In this document: positions 54,920 through 63,420 of the stretch, piece by piece
How positions within the stretch are numbered: the first letter of the stretch is position 1
Layout of the letters: every line of letters begins with the position of its first letter
Origin: Caulobacterales bacterium
GTDB taxonomy: Bacteria; Pseudomonadota; Alphaproteobacteria; Caulobacterales; Aquidulcibacteraceae
Direction: 5' to 3'
Assembly (NCBI GenBank): GCA_017303355.1
Contig: JAFLCU010000011.1
Location: forward strand, 62,001-126,000
Length of the DNA: 64,000 nt
Made by a program: the position numbers and the translations under genes
The notes under the pieces: model-generated
What the model saw: the letters and a program-made list of their open reading frames with translations, nothing else
Databases searched by the model: none
Told to the model about the DNA's origin: nothing

Positions 54920-55662
54920 GCGGCGCCGATCTTGTGCGCCGACAGGCGCTCATAGATCGGCAAAGCTTGCTCCAGCACCGCGACGAGTTCCAGCGGCAGT
55001 GTGGGCAATGGGCCAGGCGGATCGGCAAATCCGGTGGACTGCCAGACCGCATCATACCAATGCGGCGCCCACACGCCGTCCTCGGCGCGCGGCCCCGGCG
55101 CCCAGTGCAGCATGGCGGCGTCGAATGGGATGCCAAGCGCGGCGCACAGCGCCATCAATACGCCACGCGGGTCACGCAGGATATCGTCACTATCGACAAC
55201 GACTGGCGCATGGCCCGCGCGTTGCGCCGCTTGATCGAACAACTCCGCCTGTTGCGCGAAGCCAATCGCTTCGAGGCTGACCTCATCCATCTTGCGTGCG
55301 TAAGACGCCAGCACGCGCGCGGGGTGGCGGACCAAGAACGCGTTCGTCACATACGCCATCCAATCGCGTGGGACATCGGCGATCATATGATGCGTCATAT
55401 GCTTCTGATAGACGATCGGCGTCGCCGGGGCGCCCGCCGCCATTTCCGTGGCGATGGCGTATGGGTCGGTGGGGTGCGCGGCGATGATTTCATCGCGCAT
55501 TGGGTGATCCAGCCCCGTTATCGCCAAATAAGCCGCGTAGAATGGCTCATCGATACAGCTCGTATCGGCGCGGGCGCCAAAGCTGCGCATCATCGCTGTT
55601 GAGAGATTGCGCGGCCCGGACCACATCGCGATCCGCACGACGGGATTTCTGCCCCCGCTCAT
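54916..55662 (-). CDS. sulfotransferase family protein
   Basis: A 248-residue P-loop sulfotransferase-like protein. The N-terminal RIAMWSGPRNLSTAMMRSFGAR is the 5'-PSB loop for the sulfate donor; NAFLVRHPARVLASYARKMDEVS near residue 115 is the 3'-phosphate-binding region. It ends with WYDAVWQSTGF. The start ATG at 55662 overlaps the stop of the upstream aminotransferase as ATGA. This aminotransferase-sulfotransferase gene pair is common in proteobacteria, but the reaction is not known. It would be cytosolic. It converges with the TonB receptor. Confidence 0.88.
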   Translation of the reverse strand: MSGGRNPVVRIAMWSGPRNLSTAMMRSFGARADTSCIDEPFYAAYLAITGLDHPMRDEIIAAHPTDPYAIATEMAAGAPATPIVYQKHMTHHMIADVPRDWMAYVTNAFLVRHPARVLASYARKMDEVSLEAIGFAQQAELFDQAAQRAGHAPVVVDSDDILRDPRGVLMALCAALGIPFDAAMLHWAPGPRAEDGVWAPHWYDAVWQSTGFADPPGPLPTLPLELVAVLEQALPIYERLSAHKIGAA

Positions 55663-56585
55663 GCGATCGGCGTGAGGTTGCGCTGGATGAGCCCGGCATA
55701 AAGATCGCGAATGCGCTGCGTCACCTGGCCGTTCAAGTGCGCGATCGCGCGCCCATCGACACTCACGACCGGGCTCACGCCCGCGAATGTGCCGGTGATG
55801 AAGCATTCATCGGCGGAATAGACATCGAACAGCGAGAAGCGTTTCTCGCGCGCGGGAATGCCCGCTTCGGCGCAAACGCGCAGAATGTTGCCGCGCGTGA
55901 TGCCGCCGAGGCAATATTCCGGCGGCGAGGTCCACACCTCGCCATCGCGCACGATGAAGAAATGCGTTGAGTTGCAGGTCGCGACGAAGCCGGCGGGATC
56001 GAGCATAAGCGCTTCATCGGCGCCGGCTTTGTCAGCTTGAATGCAGGCCAAGATGCAGTTCAGCTTCGAGTGCGAATTGAGCTTTTGATCTTGTTCGGCG
56101 GGACCAGTACGTCGCACATGCACGGTGAAGAGCTTTTGTCCGCGCGCGATCACTTGCGGCACGGGAGATTTGTATTCAGGGATGATGACGATGGTGGCCG
56201 AGGTCACGGTGAAGCGCGGCGCCTGATACGGCGTTTTCTTTATCCCGCGCGTCACCATGAGGCGAATATGCACGCCGTCGCGCATGTTGTTGGCCTTCAG
56301 GCAATCGAACAGGCGCTGCTTCAATTCGTCTGGCGTGAGCCCTACATCCATGTCGATGGTCTTGGCGCCCGCATAGAGCCGTTTCAGATGCTCCGGCAGG
56401 AACGCCACGCCGCCATCCTTGACCCGCAACCCTTCCCACACGCCGTCGCCGAGCAAGTATCCGGAATCGAAAACAGAGACGACAGCCTCGTCGCGCCGCC
56501 TGAGCGCGCCGTTGACGGAGATCAGGACATCGGCGTTACGCGGATCGTCGAGATAGTCGTGAACGCCTTGGTGCTCTGTATTCAT
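55659..56585 (-). CDS. class IV aminotransferase (branched-chain / D-amino-acid type)
   Basis: A 308-residue PLP enzyme. ISVNGALRRRDEAVVSVFDSGYLLGDGVWEGLRV near residue 24 and KLNSHSKLNCILACIQADKAGADEALMLDP near residue 165, with the PLP-binding Lys in NSHSKLN, are the fold-IV signatures. TGTFAGVSPVVSVDGR near residue 265 completes the phosphate site. It could be an IlvE-like branched-chain enzyme or a D-amino-acid aminotransferase; substrate-deciding residues cannot be judged by eye. The start is ATG at 56585; TTG two codons earlier is less likely. It is coupled to the sulfotransferase. Confidence 0.9.
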   Translation of the reverse strand: MNTEHQGVHDYLDDPRNADVLISVNGALRRRDEAVVSVFDSGYLLGDGVWEGLRVKDGGVAFLPEHLKRLYAGAKTIDMDVGLTPDELKQRLFDCLKANNMRDGVHIRLMVTRGIKKTPYQAPRFTVTSATIVIIPEYKSPVPQVIARGQKLFTVHVRRTGPAEQDQKLNSHSKLNCILACIQADKAGADEALMLDPAGFVATCNSTHFFIVRDGEVWTSPPEYCLGGITRGNILRVCAEAGIPAREKRFSLFDVYSADECFITGTFAGVSPVVSVDGRAIAHLNGQVTQRIRDLYAGLIQRNLTPIA

Positions 56586-56618
56586 GCGCAAGGCGTAACA
56601 TCGCCGCCGCGCCGGCGT

Positions 56619-57233
56619 CTATGGCGTGTCGAAGCGCAGGCCAAACTCCACGACCGCCGGATCGGTGGTGCGGATGTTCGGATCGTTCGACATGAATTCG
56701 CGATCACCCATGACGTCGACGCCCGGTTCGCGGCGCGGTTCAAACCGCATGCGGACACTGCAGCCCGGCGTTTGCGAGAACACGCCCAGATTCCAATCCG
56801 AAACCCAGCCGCCATAATCCCAGCCGAAACCCCAGAGCTTGAACGTCATCACATTCGCCCGCTCAACTTCACCCATGGCGGACCCGATCGTCATGCCCTC
56901 CGGCCCGCGCCAAGTCGTGCCGGCCGTATTCACGCTTGTTGAAGCGATGGCGGTGTGCGCCTCGTTCCACACGACCTCGAACCGGCGTGTTGGATCGTCG
57001 GCAAATATGATTGTCGCTTCATAGCTCTCGCCTTCGGCGCCCGGCACAGTCTGCGTCGTGACATTCGCCGCGCCGAAGCGTTCTGAAAGCGTGCTTGGCG
57101 TAAGCCCCGCGAACGCCGCGCACGTCATGTCGGTCGCCGCGATCTCGGGCGAGGCGGGTTGCGCCGGCGGTTCACGCTCACCACATGCGGCGAGCGCCAG
57201 CAGCAACGACGCAATCGCCGCACGGCGCAGCAT
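56619..57233 (-). CDS. putative lipoprotein
   Basis: A 204-residue predicted lipoprotein with a clear lipobox (LLALAACG, Cys17), then a Pro/Gln/Ala-rich linker. The mature part has TCAAFAGLTPSTLSERFGAANVTT and later FKLWGFGWDYGGWVSDWNL and PGCSVRMRFEP. I do not recognise the family. It overlaps the stop of the upstream hydroxyacid dehydrogenase by one base (TGATG), which argues for a real gene in the same transcript. Location is probably the periplasmic side of a membrane. Confidence 0.7.
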   Translation of the reverse strand: MLRRAAIASLLLALAACGEREPPAQPASPEIAATDMTCAAFAGLTPSTLSERFGAANVTTQTVPGAEGESYEATIIFADDPTRRFEVVWNEAHTAIASTSVNTAGTTWRGPEGMTIGSAMGEVERANVMTFKLWGFGWDYGGWVSDWNLGVFSQTPGCSVRMRFEPRREPGVDVMGDREFMSNDPNIRTTDPAVVEFGLRFDTP

Positions 57234-58219
57234 CAGAGCATCGCCGGAATGACGCGGTCCGGCGGTTTGTGGCCGTCGGCGAAGGTCTTGATGTTGATGA
57301 TGACCTTCTCGCCCATATCGATGCGGCCTTCGATCGTGCCAGAACCCATGTGTGGTAACAGCACGACGTTCGTCAGTTTCTTGAGCTTGGGATTGATCGC
57401 GGGCTCGTGCTCGAACACGTCGAGGCCAGCGCCGGCGAGTTCGCCCTTCTCCAGCATGCGCGCCAGCGCGCCTTCGTCGATCACCTCGCCGCGCGCGGTG
57501 TTGACGATGTAAGCGTGCGGCTTCAGCAGCGCGAGACGGCGCGCGGAAAGCAGATGGTACGTCGCCGGCGTGTGCGGGCAATTCACCGACACGATATCCA
57601 TCCGCGACAGCATCTGATCGAGGCTATCCCAATAGGTCGCCTCAAGCTCTTGCTCGATATGCGCGGCGACGCGGCGGCGATTGTGATAATGGATCTGCAG
57701 GCCGAACGCCTTGGCGCGGCGCGCGACAGCCTGGCCGATGCGGCCCATACCGATGATGCCGAGGCGCTTGCCCCAGATGCGGCGGCCCATCATCCAGGTC
57801 GGCGACCAGCCATGAAACTCGTCGCGCTCGACGATCTTCACGCCCTCCACCATGCGGCGCGGCACGGCAAGGATCAGCGCCATCGTCATGTCGGCGGTGT
57901 CTTCCGTCAGAACGCCTGGCGTGTTGGTGACGGTGATGCCGCGCTGCACGGCGGTGGCGACGTCGATATTATCTACGCCCGCGCCGAACTGGGCGATCAG
58001 GCGTAGCTGATCGCCAGCGCGCGAAAGCACCCGCCCATCGATGCGATCGGTCACGGTTGGCACCAGCACGTCGGCGCGCGCGACGGCTGAGGCGAGTTCC
58101 TCGGCGGTGAAGGGTTTGTCCTCGACGTTCAGCTCAGCGTCGAACAATTCGCGCAGGCGCGTCTCCACGGCATCGGGGAGGCGGCGGGTGACGACGACTT
58201 TGAGCTTCTTGCCGGACAT
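57233..58219 (-). CDS. D-2-hydroxyacid dehydrogenase (glyoxylate/hydroxypyruvate reductase type)
   Basis: A 328-residue NAD(P)-dependent reductase of the D-isomer hydroxyacid family. LIAQFGAGVDNIDV near residue 75, the nucleotide loop LGIIGMGRIGQAVARRAKAFG near residue 152, NTARGEVIDEGALARML near residue 240 with the catalytic Arg, DVFEHEPAINPKL near residue 270 with Glu, and the His of LLPHMGSGT near residue 290 complete the active site. It would reduce glyoxylate or hydroxypyruvate. It is divergent from the SH3 gene and leads a two-gene transcript with the lipoprotein. Confidence 0.93.
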   Translation of the reverse strand: MSGKKLKVVVTRRLPDAVETRLRELFDAELNVEDKPFTAEELASAVARADVLVPTVTDRIDGRVLSRAGDQLRLIAQFGAGVDNIDVATAVQRGITVTNTPGVLTEDTADMTMALILAVPRRMVEGVKIVERDEFHGWSPTWMMGRRIWGKRLGIIGMGRIGQAVARRAKAFGLQIHYHNRRRVAAHIEQELEATYWDSLDQMLSRMDIVSVNCPHTPATYHLLSARRLALLKPHAYIVNTARGEVIDEGALARMLEKGELAGAGLDVFEHEPAINPKLKKLTNVVLLPHMGSGTIEGRIDMGEKVIINIKTFADGHKPPDRVIPAML

Positions 58220-58352
58220 TCAGCTTCCATAAACCACGCCGCGCGCGGCTCCAAGGCAAGCCGCTACGTTAAACCTGCTTTCACGCGGAGGCTGCATCAT
58301 CCCCAGCCTTCCCTCCCGACAACGAGGCGGGATCTGCATCAGGTTGGGTGTC

Positions 58353-58856
58353 ATGCGTCGTGGGTTTATGGCCGCGCTTGCAGGAGCGGCCGCTTTCATG
58401 TCCCTAAGCGCCGCCTCGGCGGACCAGGCCCCCGCCATTGGGCCAGATTCCAACCTGCCCGTGCCGCGTTTCGTTAGCCTGAAGACCGAGGGCGCCAATG
58501 GCCGCCGCGGGCCCGGCCTCGAGCATCGCGTGGATTGGATTTACGAACGCGCTGGGCTGCCGCTGCAAGTGACGGCCGAAAGCGGCCCGTGGCGCCGCGT
58601 GGTCGATCCCGACGGCGACCAATCCTGGATTCACGCTCAAAATCTGGAACCGCGCCGCACCGCCTATGTGACACGTGTGATCGCACTCCGCCGTCACGCC
58701 AATGAGGGGTCCCAAGTGCTGGCGCACCTCTCGCCAGGCGTGGTCGCGGGCTTTACCGGCTGCGACGGCGAATGGCGCCGCGTGACCATCGCCGGACGGC
58801 TCGGCTGGGTCGAGGCGGACGCCCTCTGGGGCGCCGATTGCGCCGGGATCGGCTAA
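58353..58856 (+). CDS. exported bacterial SH3 domain protein
   Basis: A 167-residue exported protein. After a signal peptide (RRGFMAALAGAAAFMSLSAASA) come two SH3b-type repeats: PRFVSLKTEGANGRRGPGLEHRVDWIYERAGLPLQV and VIALRRHANEGSQVLAHLSPGVVAGFTGCDGEWRRV, the second ending GRLGWVEADALWG. Such domains bind cell-wall peptides. Placement opposite a hydroxyacid dehydrogenase gene is seen in other alphaproteobacteria. ATG at 58353 follows AGGTTGGGTG; TTG at 58344 is an alternative. fabA follows after 96 bases. Confidence 0.88.
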   Translation: MRRGFMAALAGAAAFMSLSAASADQAPAIGPDSNLPVPRFVSLKTEGANGRRGPGLEHRVDWIYERAGLPLQVTAESGPWRRVVDPDGDQSWIHAQNLEPRRTAYVTRVIALRRHANEGSQVLAHLSPGVVAGFTGCDGEWRRVTIAGRLGWVEADALWGADCAGIG

Positions 58857-58900
58857 GGCCAGCCGCCCCGGCTCATCGCGCTTGCCTTGCCCCTCAGCGC

Positions 58901-58930
58901 CCCGGCCTGTAAGCCGGGCGGGAATTTCCC
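58901..58930. promoter_or_regulatory. hairpin and palindrome in the fabA leader
   Basis: CCCGGC-CTGTAA-GCCGGG (58901-58918) is a short hairpin directly followed by the palindrome GGGAATTTCCC (58920-58930). The hairpin lacks a T-run. Together they precede fabA by 22 bases and might be a leader structure or a binding site of a fatty-acid regulator. This is weak evidence from pattern alone. Confidence 0.35.
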
Positions 58931-58952
58931 TCCCACAGCGCAGAGACTTAGC

Positions 58953-59492
58953 ATGGCGTCCGAGCCCAGCCGGCCCTCCTCATTCAGCTATGAAGACCTG
59001 ATCCGCTCCGGCGAAGGCCTCCTGCACGGCCCGGGCAACGCGCAATTGCCTTTGCCGCCGATGCTGATGTTCGACCGCATCACGAGCGTCACCGCCGAGG
59101 GCGGCGATCACGGCAAGGGCAGAATGATTGCCGAGTTCGACATCAATCCGGAACGCTGGTTTTTCGAGTGCCACTTCCGCGGCGACCCTGTCATGCCGGG
59201 CTGCCTCGGCCTCGACGCCATGTGGCAGCTCACCGGCTTCTTCATGGCATGGGCGGGTTCGCCCGGCCGTGGCCGCGCTCTCGGCGTCGGTGAATTGGAA
59301 TTCCGCGGCCAGATCACGCCGAAGACCAAGCTCGTCACCTACGAAATCCATCCCAAACGCGTCATCCAGCGCAAGCTGCACATGATCGTCGCCGACGGGA
59401 TCACGAAAGCCGATGGCGTGACTATCTATACGGCCAAGGATCTCAAAGTCGGCCTGTTCTCGCCGGAACAGCTCGAAGCACAGATGAAATAA
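58953..59492 (+). CDS. fabA: 3-hydroxydecanoyl-ACP dehydratase/isomerase
   Basis: FabA dehydrates 3-hydroxydecanoyl-ACP and isomerises trans-2 to cis-3-decenoyl-ACP, the entry to unsaturated fatty acids. The 179-residue protein has [13 protein letters not shown] near residue 32, [25 protein letters not shown] near residue 68 with the catalytic His (FECHF) and Asp (GLDAMWQ), and [15 protein letters not shown] near residue 110. ATG at 58953 was chosen over a longer frame. fabB follows by 14 bases, the classic fabA-fabB operon. Confidence 0.97.
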   Translation: MASEPSRPSSFSYEDLIRSGEGLLHGPGNAQLPLPPMLMFDRITSVTAEGGDHGKGRMIAEFDINPERWFFECHFRGDPVMPGCLGLDAMWQLTGFFMAWAGSPGRGRALGVGELEFRGQITPKTKLVTYEIHPKRVIQRKLHMIVADGITKADGVTIYTAKDLKVGLFSPEQLEAQMK

Positions 59493-59506
59493 GGAGGAGC
59501 GCCCGC

Positions 59507-60721
59507 ATGCGCCGTGTCGTCGTCACCGGAATGGGGATCGTCTCCTCGATCGGCAACAATACCCAGGAAGTGCTGGCGAGCCTTCGCGAAGCGAAAAGCG
59601 GCATCCGCGCCGCCCCTGAATACGCCGACAAGGGCATGCGCTGCCAAGTGCACGGCGAACCGCAACTGAAGCCGGAAGAGGTCGTCGACAAGCGCAACAT
59701 GCGCTTCATGGGCGAAGGCTCCGGCTGGAATTTCGTGGCGATGGAGCAAGCCATCGCCGATTCGGGTTTGCAGCCGAACGAAGTCTCCAACGAGCGCACC
59801 GGCATCATCATGGGTTCAGGCGGCCCCTCGGCGCGCGCGATCGTGCAAGCCGCGGACACGGCGCGCGAAAAAGGCGCCAAGCGCGTCGGGCCTTTCGCTG
59901 TGCCGAAGGCGATGAGCTCGACGGCCAGCGCGACGCTGGCGACGCCCTTCGAAATTCGTGGCGTAAACTATTCGATCAGCTCGGCCTGCGCGACCAGCGC
60001 GCATTGCATCGGCAATTCCTACGAGATGATCCGCGACGGCCGCCAAGACATCATGTTCGCCGGCGGCTCCGAAGAACTCGATTGGACACTCTCGGTGCTG
60101 TTCGACGCCATGGGCGCGATGAGCAGCAAGTACAACGACACGCCCGAGAAGGCGTCGCGCGCGTACGACAAGAACCGCGACGGCTTCGTCATCGCCGGCG
60201 GCGCTGGCGTATTGGTGCTTGAAGAATATCAGCGCGCCAAAAAGCGCGGCGCCAAGATTTATGCTGAACTCGCCGGCTACGGCGCCAACAGCGACGGCTA
60301 CGACATGGTCGCCCCGTCCGGCGAGGGCGCGGCGCGCTGCATGAAGATGGCGCTCAAATACGTCGATCGCCCGGTCGATTATCTCAACCCACACGGCACC
60401 TCGACGCCGGTTGGCGATCTGAAGGAAATGGAAGCGGTGCGCGCCGTGTTCGGCAATAAGGCGCCAATGATTTCGAGCACCAAGTCGCTGACGGGCCATT
60501 CGCTCGGCGCCGCTGGCGTGCAGGAAGCGATCTACTCGATCCTCATGCTCAACAACGGCTTCGCCTGCGAGAGCGCGCACATCGAGGAACTCGATCCGGC
60601 ATTCGAAGACATGCCGATCCTGCGCAAGCGCGAGGATCGCGAATTGAATTGCGTGCTCAGCAATTCGTTCGGCTTCGGCGGCACCAACGCCAGCTTGGCT
60701 TTCACGCGCGTGGCGGCTTGA
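59507..60721 (+). CDS. fabB: beta-ketoacyl-ACP synthase I
   Basis: FabB elongates acyl-ACP, including the cis-3-decenoyl product of FabA. The 404-residue protein has the active-site Cys in [13 protein letters not shown] near residue 163, His in [11 protein letters not shown] near residue 298, and the second His in [14 protein letters not shown] near residue 332; the Gly-rich [12 protein letters not shown] is near the end. ATG at 59507 follows AAGGAGGAG. It overlaps the next, frameshifted gene by four bases (TTGA). Confidence 0.97.
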   Translation: MRRVVVTGMGIVSSIGNNTQEVLASLREAKSGIRAAPEYADKGMRCQVHGEPQLKPEEVVDKRNMRFMGEGSGWNFVAMEQAIADSGLQPNEVSNERTGIIMGSGGPSARAIVQAADTAREKGAKRVGPFAVPKAMSSTASATLATPFEIRGVNYSISSACATSAHCIGNSYEMIRDGRQDIMFAGGSEELDWTLSVLFDAMGAMSSKYNDTPEKASRAYDKNRDGFVIAGGAGVLVLEEYQRAKKRGAKIYAELAGYGANSDGYDMVAPSGEGAARCMKMALKYVDRPVDYLNPHGTSTPVGDLKEMEAVRAVFGNKAPMISSTKSLTGHSLGAAGVQEAIYSILMLNNGFACESAHIEELDPAFEDMPILRKREDRELNCVLSNSFGFGGTNASLAFTRVAA

Positions 60722-61184
60722 TCGTCGATCTGGCGACGCACCTGGATGCGGCGCCGGAGACGATATGGAATTACGTAACGCGGCCCGCGACGTTCGTGCA
60801 TGTGTCGTGGCCGGTTATGATCTTCGTATCGCGCGAGCGGGGCGGCTTTCCTGAACGCTGGCAGGCGACACCGCACCGCGTTTGGATGTTCGCGTTCGGG
60901 TTCATTCCCTACGGCGCACAGACCATTCATATCAGTTACGGGCCACACGAAGACGGCGTTCAGCGCCTGCACGACGCGGGCGTGGGCTGGGTGGCGCGCG
61001 TGTGGGATCACCACATCAGAGCGTGACGCCTGACGGCGATGGCGCGCTCTACCGTGATCGTGTGCGTGTTGAAGCAGGCCTGCTTACGCCAGGCGTTTGG
61101 ATGTTCGCGGCGCTCTTCTTCCGCTGGCGGCAGATGCGTTGGCGCGCGCTGGTGAAGCGCGGCTTCAAATCGATCGCCTCTTAA
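60718..61184 (+). pseudogene. SRPBCC-like gene with a frameshift
   Basis: Reading from TTG at 60718 (overlapping the fabB stop) gives [19 protein letters not shown], typical of the SRPBCC lipid-binding fold, on to VWDHHI. At 61018-61021 the repeated AG dinucleotide (AGAG) shifts the frame and a stop follows at 61026. In the frame two bases later the protein continues SVTPDGDGALYRDRVRVEAG to WRQMRWRALVKRGFKSIAS and stops at 61184. Removing one AG joins both parts into one protein of about 154 residues. It could be a decaying gene, a programmed shift or an assembly error. It ends overlapping the convergent TerB-like gene. Confidence 0.7.
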
Positions 61185-62089
61185 CCTTGCTGCGTCTGGA
61201 ATTCTCGCAATTTGGCGAGCAGTGCGGATTCGTTGGCGGTGCGCTTGCCATCTTCGCGGGTCATGCCAACCGCCCAGGCGATTTCGGCGAGCGTCAAGCG
61301 CTCGTCCTCGGCGCGCTCGGCGTTGACACGCTCATAGTGCGCTTCGAACGCGTCGATCTCGCGATAGCTGACTTTGTCGCCATATCCATGACCGAACATA
61401 CGGCCAAAGAAACCGCCGAGCCCCTGGTTTGGCGCCTCAAGCCAAGCTTGGCGCGAGATCATATCTTCGGCGTCTAGCAATTCCGGTGCGCGACGGCCCA
61501 TCAGATAATTGAGCACACCCCTGATGAACAGATCGGTCCAACCCGGATGATTGACGCGACCTTCGCTCTCGGCGTCGAGAGCGAAGAGCCAGCGCGCTTC
61601 GTCTTCCGTGACCGAAATCGCGCCAGCGCCAGCGGCGACATAAAGTGCGCGGCGGATGAATTCTGTTTCACGCGCACCGACTGGCTTGCCGGCGAGCCAA
61701 GCGGCGACGCGCCCGCGGGCGAAGGCGGCCAATGACGCGGGCGCACTTTCGCTGCGTTCGAGCGCCTTCAGCAGCACTTCGATTTCAGTTTCGCGCGCGC
61801 CCTCATCGCCAAAGCGTTCGATCAGCCAAGCTGCGGTCGCTTCATCGACATGGCCCGCATACGTCCCGCTCTGCAGCGCGTGATCGACGATCGCTTCCAC
61901 AAATGCGTGCTGAAACGCCTCGTCGGTATTGGCGACGCGGCCTTCGAGCGCGATCATCACGTCCGCTTCCTCGCGGGAGACAACGCCATCCGGAAAGATG
62001 GCCTTGCGCAGCTCCAGCGCTTCCTCGGCGCTGATCTTGCGGTCCGCGGCGATATGATCGCTCAGCGTCAGCAGGGCGTGATTGCTCAT
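61181..62089 (-). CDS. TerB-like / tellurite-resistance-domain hypothetical protein
   Basis: A 302-residue helical cytosolic protein. LSDHIAADRKISAEEALELRKAIFPDGVVSREEADVMIAL resembles the TerB-type metal-binding helical domain, and the later RRALYVAAGAGAISVTEDEARWLFALDAE may be a second, similar repeat. The C-terminal part (GVLNYLMGRRAPELL, GGFFGRMFGHGYGDK) is not known to me. It is not clear that tellurite is involved; many TerB-like proteins have no link. ATG at 62089. It stands alone between the frameshifted gene and the 55-residue gene. Confidence 0.7.
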   Translation of the reverse strand: MSNHALLTLSDHIAADRKISAEEALELRKAIFPDGVVSREEADVMIALEGRVANTDEAFQHAFVEAIVDHALQSGTYAGHVDEATAAWLIERFGDEGARETEIEVLLKALERSESAPASLAAFARGRVAAWLAGKPVGARETEFIRRALYVAAGAGAISVTEDEARWLFALDAESEGRVNHPGWTDLFIRGVLNYLMGRRAPELLDAEDMISRQAWLEAPNQGLGGFFGRMFGHGYGDKVSYREIDAFEAHYERVNAERAEDERLTLAEIAWAVGMTREDGKRTANESALLAKLREFQTQQG

Positions 62090-62165
62090 GGGCGGCTCCA
62101 AATGTGAACCGCGAGTTTAGCAAGCCCGTCTTAAGGCCCGGCAAAGCAGCAGGCTTAACAAAGCC

Positions 62166-62333
62166 CTACGCGAACAGGCCGCGATTATAAGCAAAGGCCG
62201 CGAGCGCCGCGGCGACGATGGCGATCGCGATGATCGCGCCCCAGCTGAGGCCGCGCGCGCGCCTGGGGAGCTCGATCTGGATATCCGAGGGCAAATGAGC
62301 GCCGCTCACATCGGTCTCACGAATCCGCGCCAT
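62166..62333 (-). CDS. 55-residue single-helix membrane protein
   Basis: A small open frame beginning MARIRETDVSGAHLPSDIQIE, then a basic stretch RRARG and one transmembrane helix (WGAIIAIAIVAAALAAFAY) with a short tail NRGLFA. This topology is common among uncharacterised alphaproteobacterial small proteins. The start lies behind GGAGGCGGC, a good ribosome binding site on the minus strand. It is 62 bases downstream of DUF2218 on the same strand and may belong to that transcript. The function is unknown. Confidence 0.65.
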   Translation of the reverse strand: MARIRETDVSGAHLPSDIQIELPRRARGLSWGAIIAIAIVAAALAAFAYNRGLFA

Positions 62334-62395
62334 GCCGCCTCCAAAGTTCGAAAGCGAACGCGATCGCCGTCTCGATGTTCCATCGTCGCCTGAAA

Positions 62396-62686
62396 TCAGG
62401 CCGTGCGCCAGCCAGGAACGACGAGCGGATTGCGGAAAGCAAAGCGCTGCAGGTGATTGATCACCACCTCCGCCATTCTTGCTGCTTCCTCTGGACTTTC
62501 CGCCGCAACGCGAAGGCTCAGCGCCTCTGGCGTCGCGCGCATATTGGCCACCGCGCCATTAGGAAACGGCACGCGGCCTTCGGTCGGCGTGAACGCCACT
62601 TCGAACTTGTGGCTCCAGTGTTTGCAGAGTTGCTGGAGATAACGGCTGGCTTCGCCTGTCGCGATCCCGGTTTCGATCGTGTGCAT
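62396..62686 (-). CDS. DUF2218 family protein
   Basis: A 96-residue protein of the DUF2218 family. GEASRYLQQLCKHWSHKFEVAFTPTEGRVPFPNG is the hallmark, with Cys and His in LCKHWSHK. The family often lies beside siderophore-interacting FAD reductases and PadR-type regulators, which links it loosely to iron; the function is unknown. It starts four bases after the PadR stop and is certainly co-transcribed with it. No ferric reductase gene is in the window. Confidence 0.88.
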   Translation of the reverse strand: MHTIETGIATGEASRYLQQLCKHWSHKFEVAFTPTEGRVPFPNGAVANMRATPEALSLRVAAESPEEAARMAEVVINHLQRFAFRNPLVVPGWRTA

Positions 62687-62689
62687 GGC

Positions 62690-63271
62690 TCAGCTCCGCT
62701 CGATGGCTAGCGCGGCAGCGTCGATCGCCGCGGCGACATCATGCAATTGGGCTTCGGTTAGAGGCCCGCGCTCCATGCGCAAGCGCAGTGCGAGCTTGAG
62801 ATTTTCCATGGCGCGCACGATTTGCGGCGAGCGCCCGCTTGCGAACGCCTCGCGCGCCGCCGCGATGCGGGCGAAGAGTGCGTCCACACTGGCTTTGTTG
62901 GCGGCGAGTTCGGCCTGGCCTTGGTCGGTGATGGCGTAGAGCTTCTTGGCCCCTTCGCTGGCGCTGAGTTGAGCGAGGCCCATTTCCTCGAGCATGGTCA
63001 GCAGCGGGTAGATGACGCCAGGGCTCGGCGCGTAGGCGCCGCCGACGCGGTGTTCGATCTCCTTGATGATCTCGTAGCCATGTCGCGGCTGCTCAGCGAT
63101 GAGCGCCAAAACAACGAATTTGAGGTCGCCGTGGTCGAACATGCGGCGCAAGCCGCCACCGTGGCGATGACCCCGCCTGCCCCAATGGCCGCGCTCGTGC
63201 TCATGGCCGAAACCTTCCCCATGCCGGGGGCCGCGCATGCAGCGCTGGCGCTTGAGATGTCGATGAAACAT
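62690..63271 (-). CDS. PadR-family regulator with His-rich N-terminus (NfeR/YqjI-like)
   Basis: A 193-residue PadR regulator. The first 45 residues are packed with His and Arg (MFHRHLKRQRCMRG, GFGHEHERGHWGRRGHRHGG), then the PadR winged helix: DHGDLKFVVLALIAEQPRHGYEIIKEIEHR and SPGVIYPLLTMLEEMGLA. E. coli YqjI/NfeR, a nickel-responsive regulator of a ferric reductase, has the same layout. ATG at 63271 was chosen because the long frame upstream overlaps the palindromic operator. DUF2218 is coupled downstream. A metal-sensing role is inferred. Confidence 0.85.
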   Translation of the reverse strand: MFHRHLKRQRCMRGPRHGEGFGHEHERGHWGRRGHRHGGGLRRMFDHGDLKFVVLALIAEQPRHGYEIIKEIEHRVGGAYAPSPGVIYPLLTMLEEMGLAQLSASEGAKKLYAITDQGQAELAANKASVDALFARIAAAREAFASGRSPQIVRAMENLKLALRLRMERGPLTEAQLHDVAAAIDAAALAIERS

Positions 63272-63287
63272 GCCTTCTCCGTTTGTA

Positions 63288-63320
63288 TTTCGATATATCT
63301 GATTAAAAGATATATCGAAA
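63288..63320. promoter_or_regulatory. perfect 12-base inverted repeat, likely PadR operator
   Basis: TTTCGATATATC at 63288-63299 and its exact complement GATATATCGAAA at 63309-63320 are separated by nine AT-rich bases. Each arm contains the palindrome GATATATC. The site lies 17 bases upstream of the padR start and 100 bases before fabI, in the divergent promoter region. AT-rich palindromes of this kind are usual PadR operators, so autorepression is likely. Confidence 0.75.
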
Positions 63321-63420
63321 CCACGCCGCGTCAAGAGGCTGCCCACAAGACGGGTCTGGGGTTGACCCGGGCGCCTCGGCGCCGGCAGGTGCGCGCCATC
63401 GATTTCAGGAGTGCGGACCG

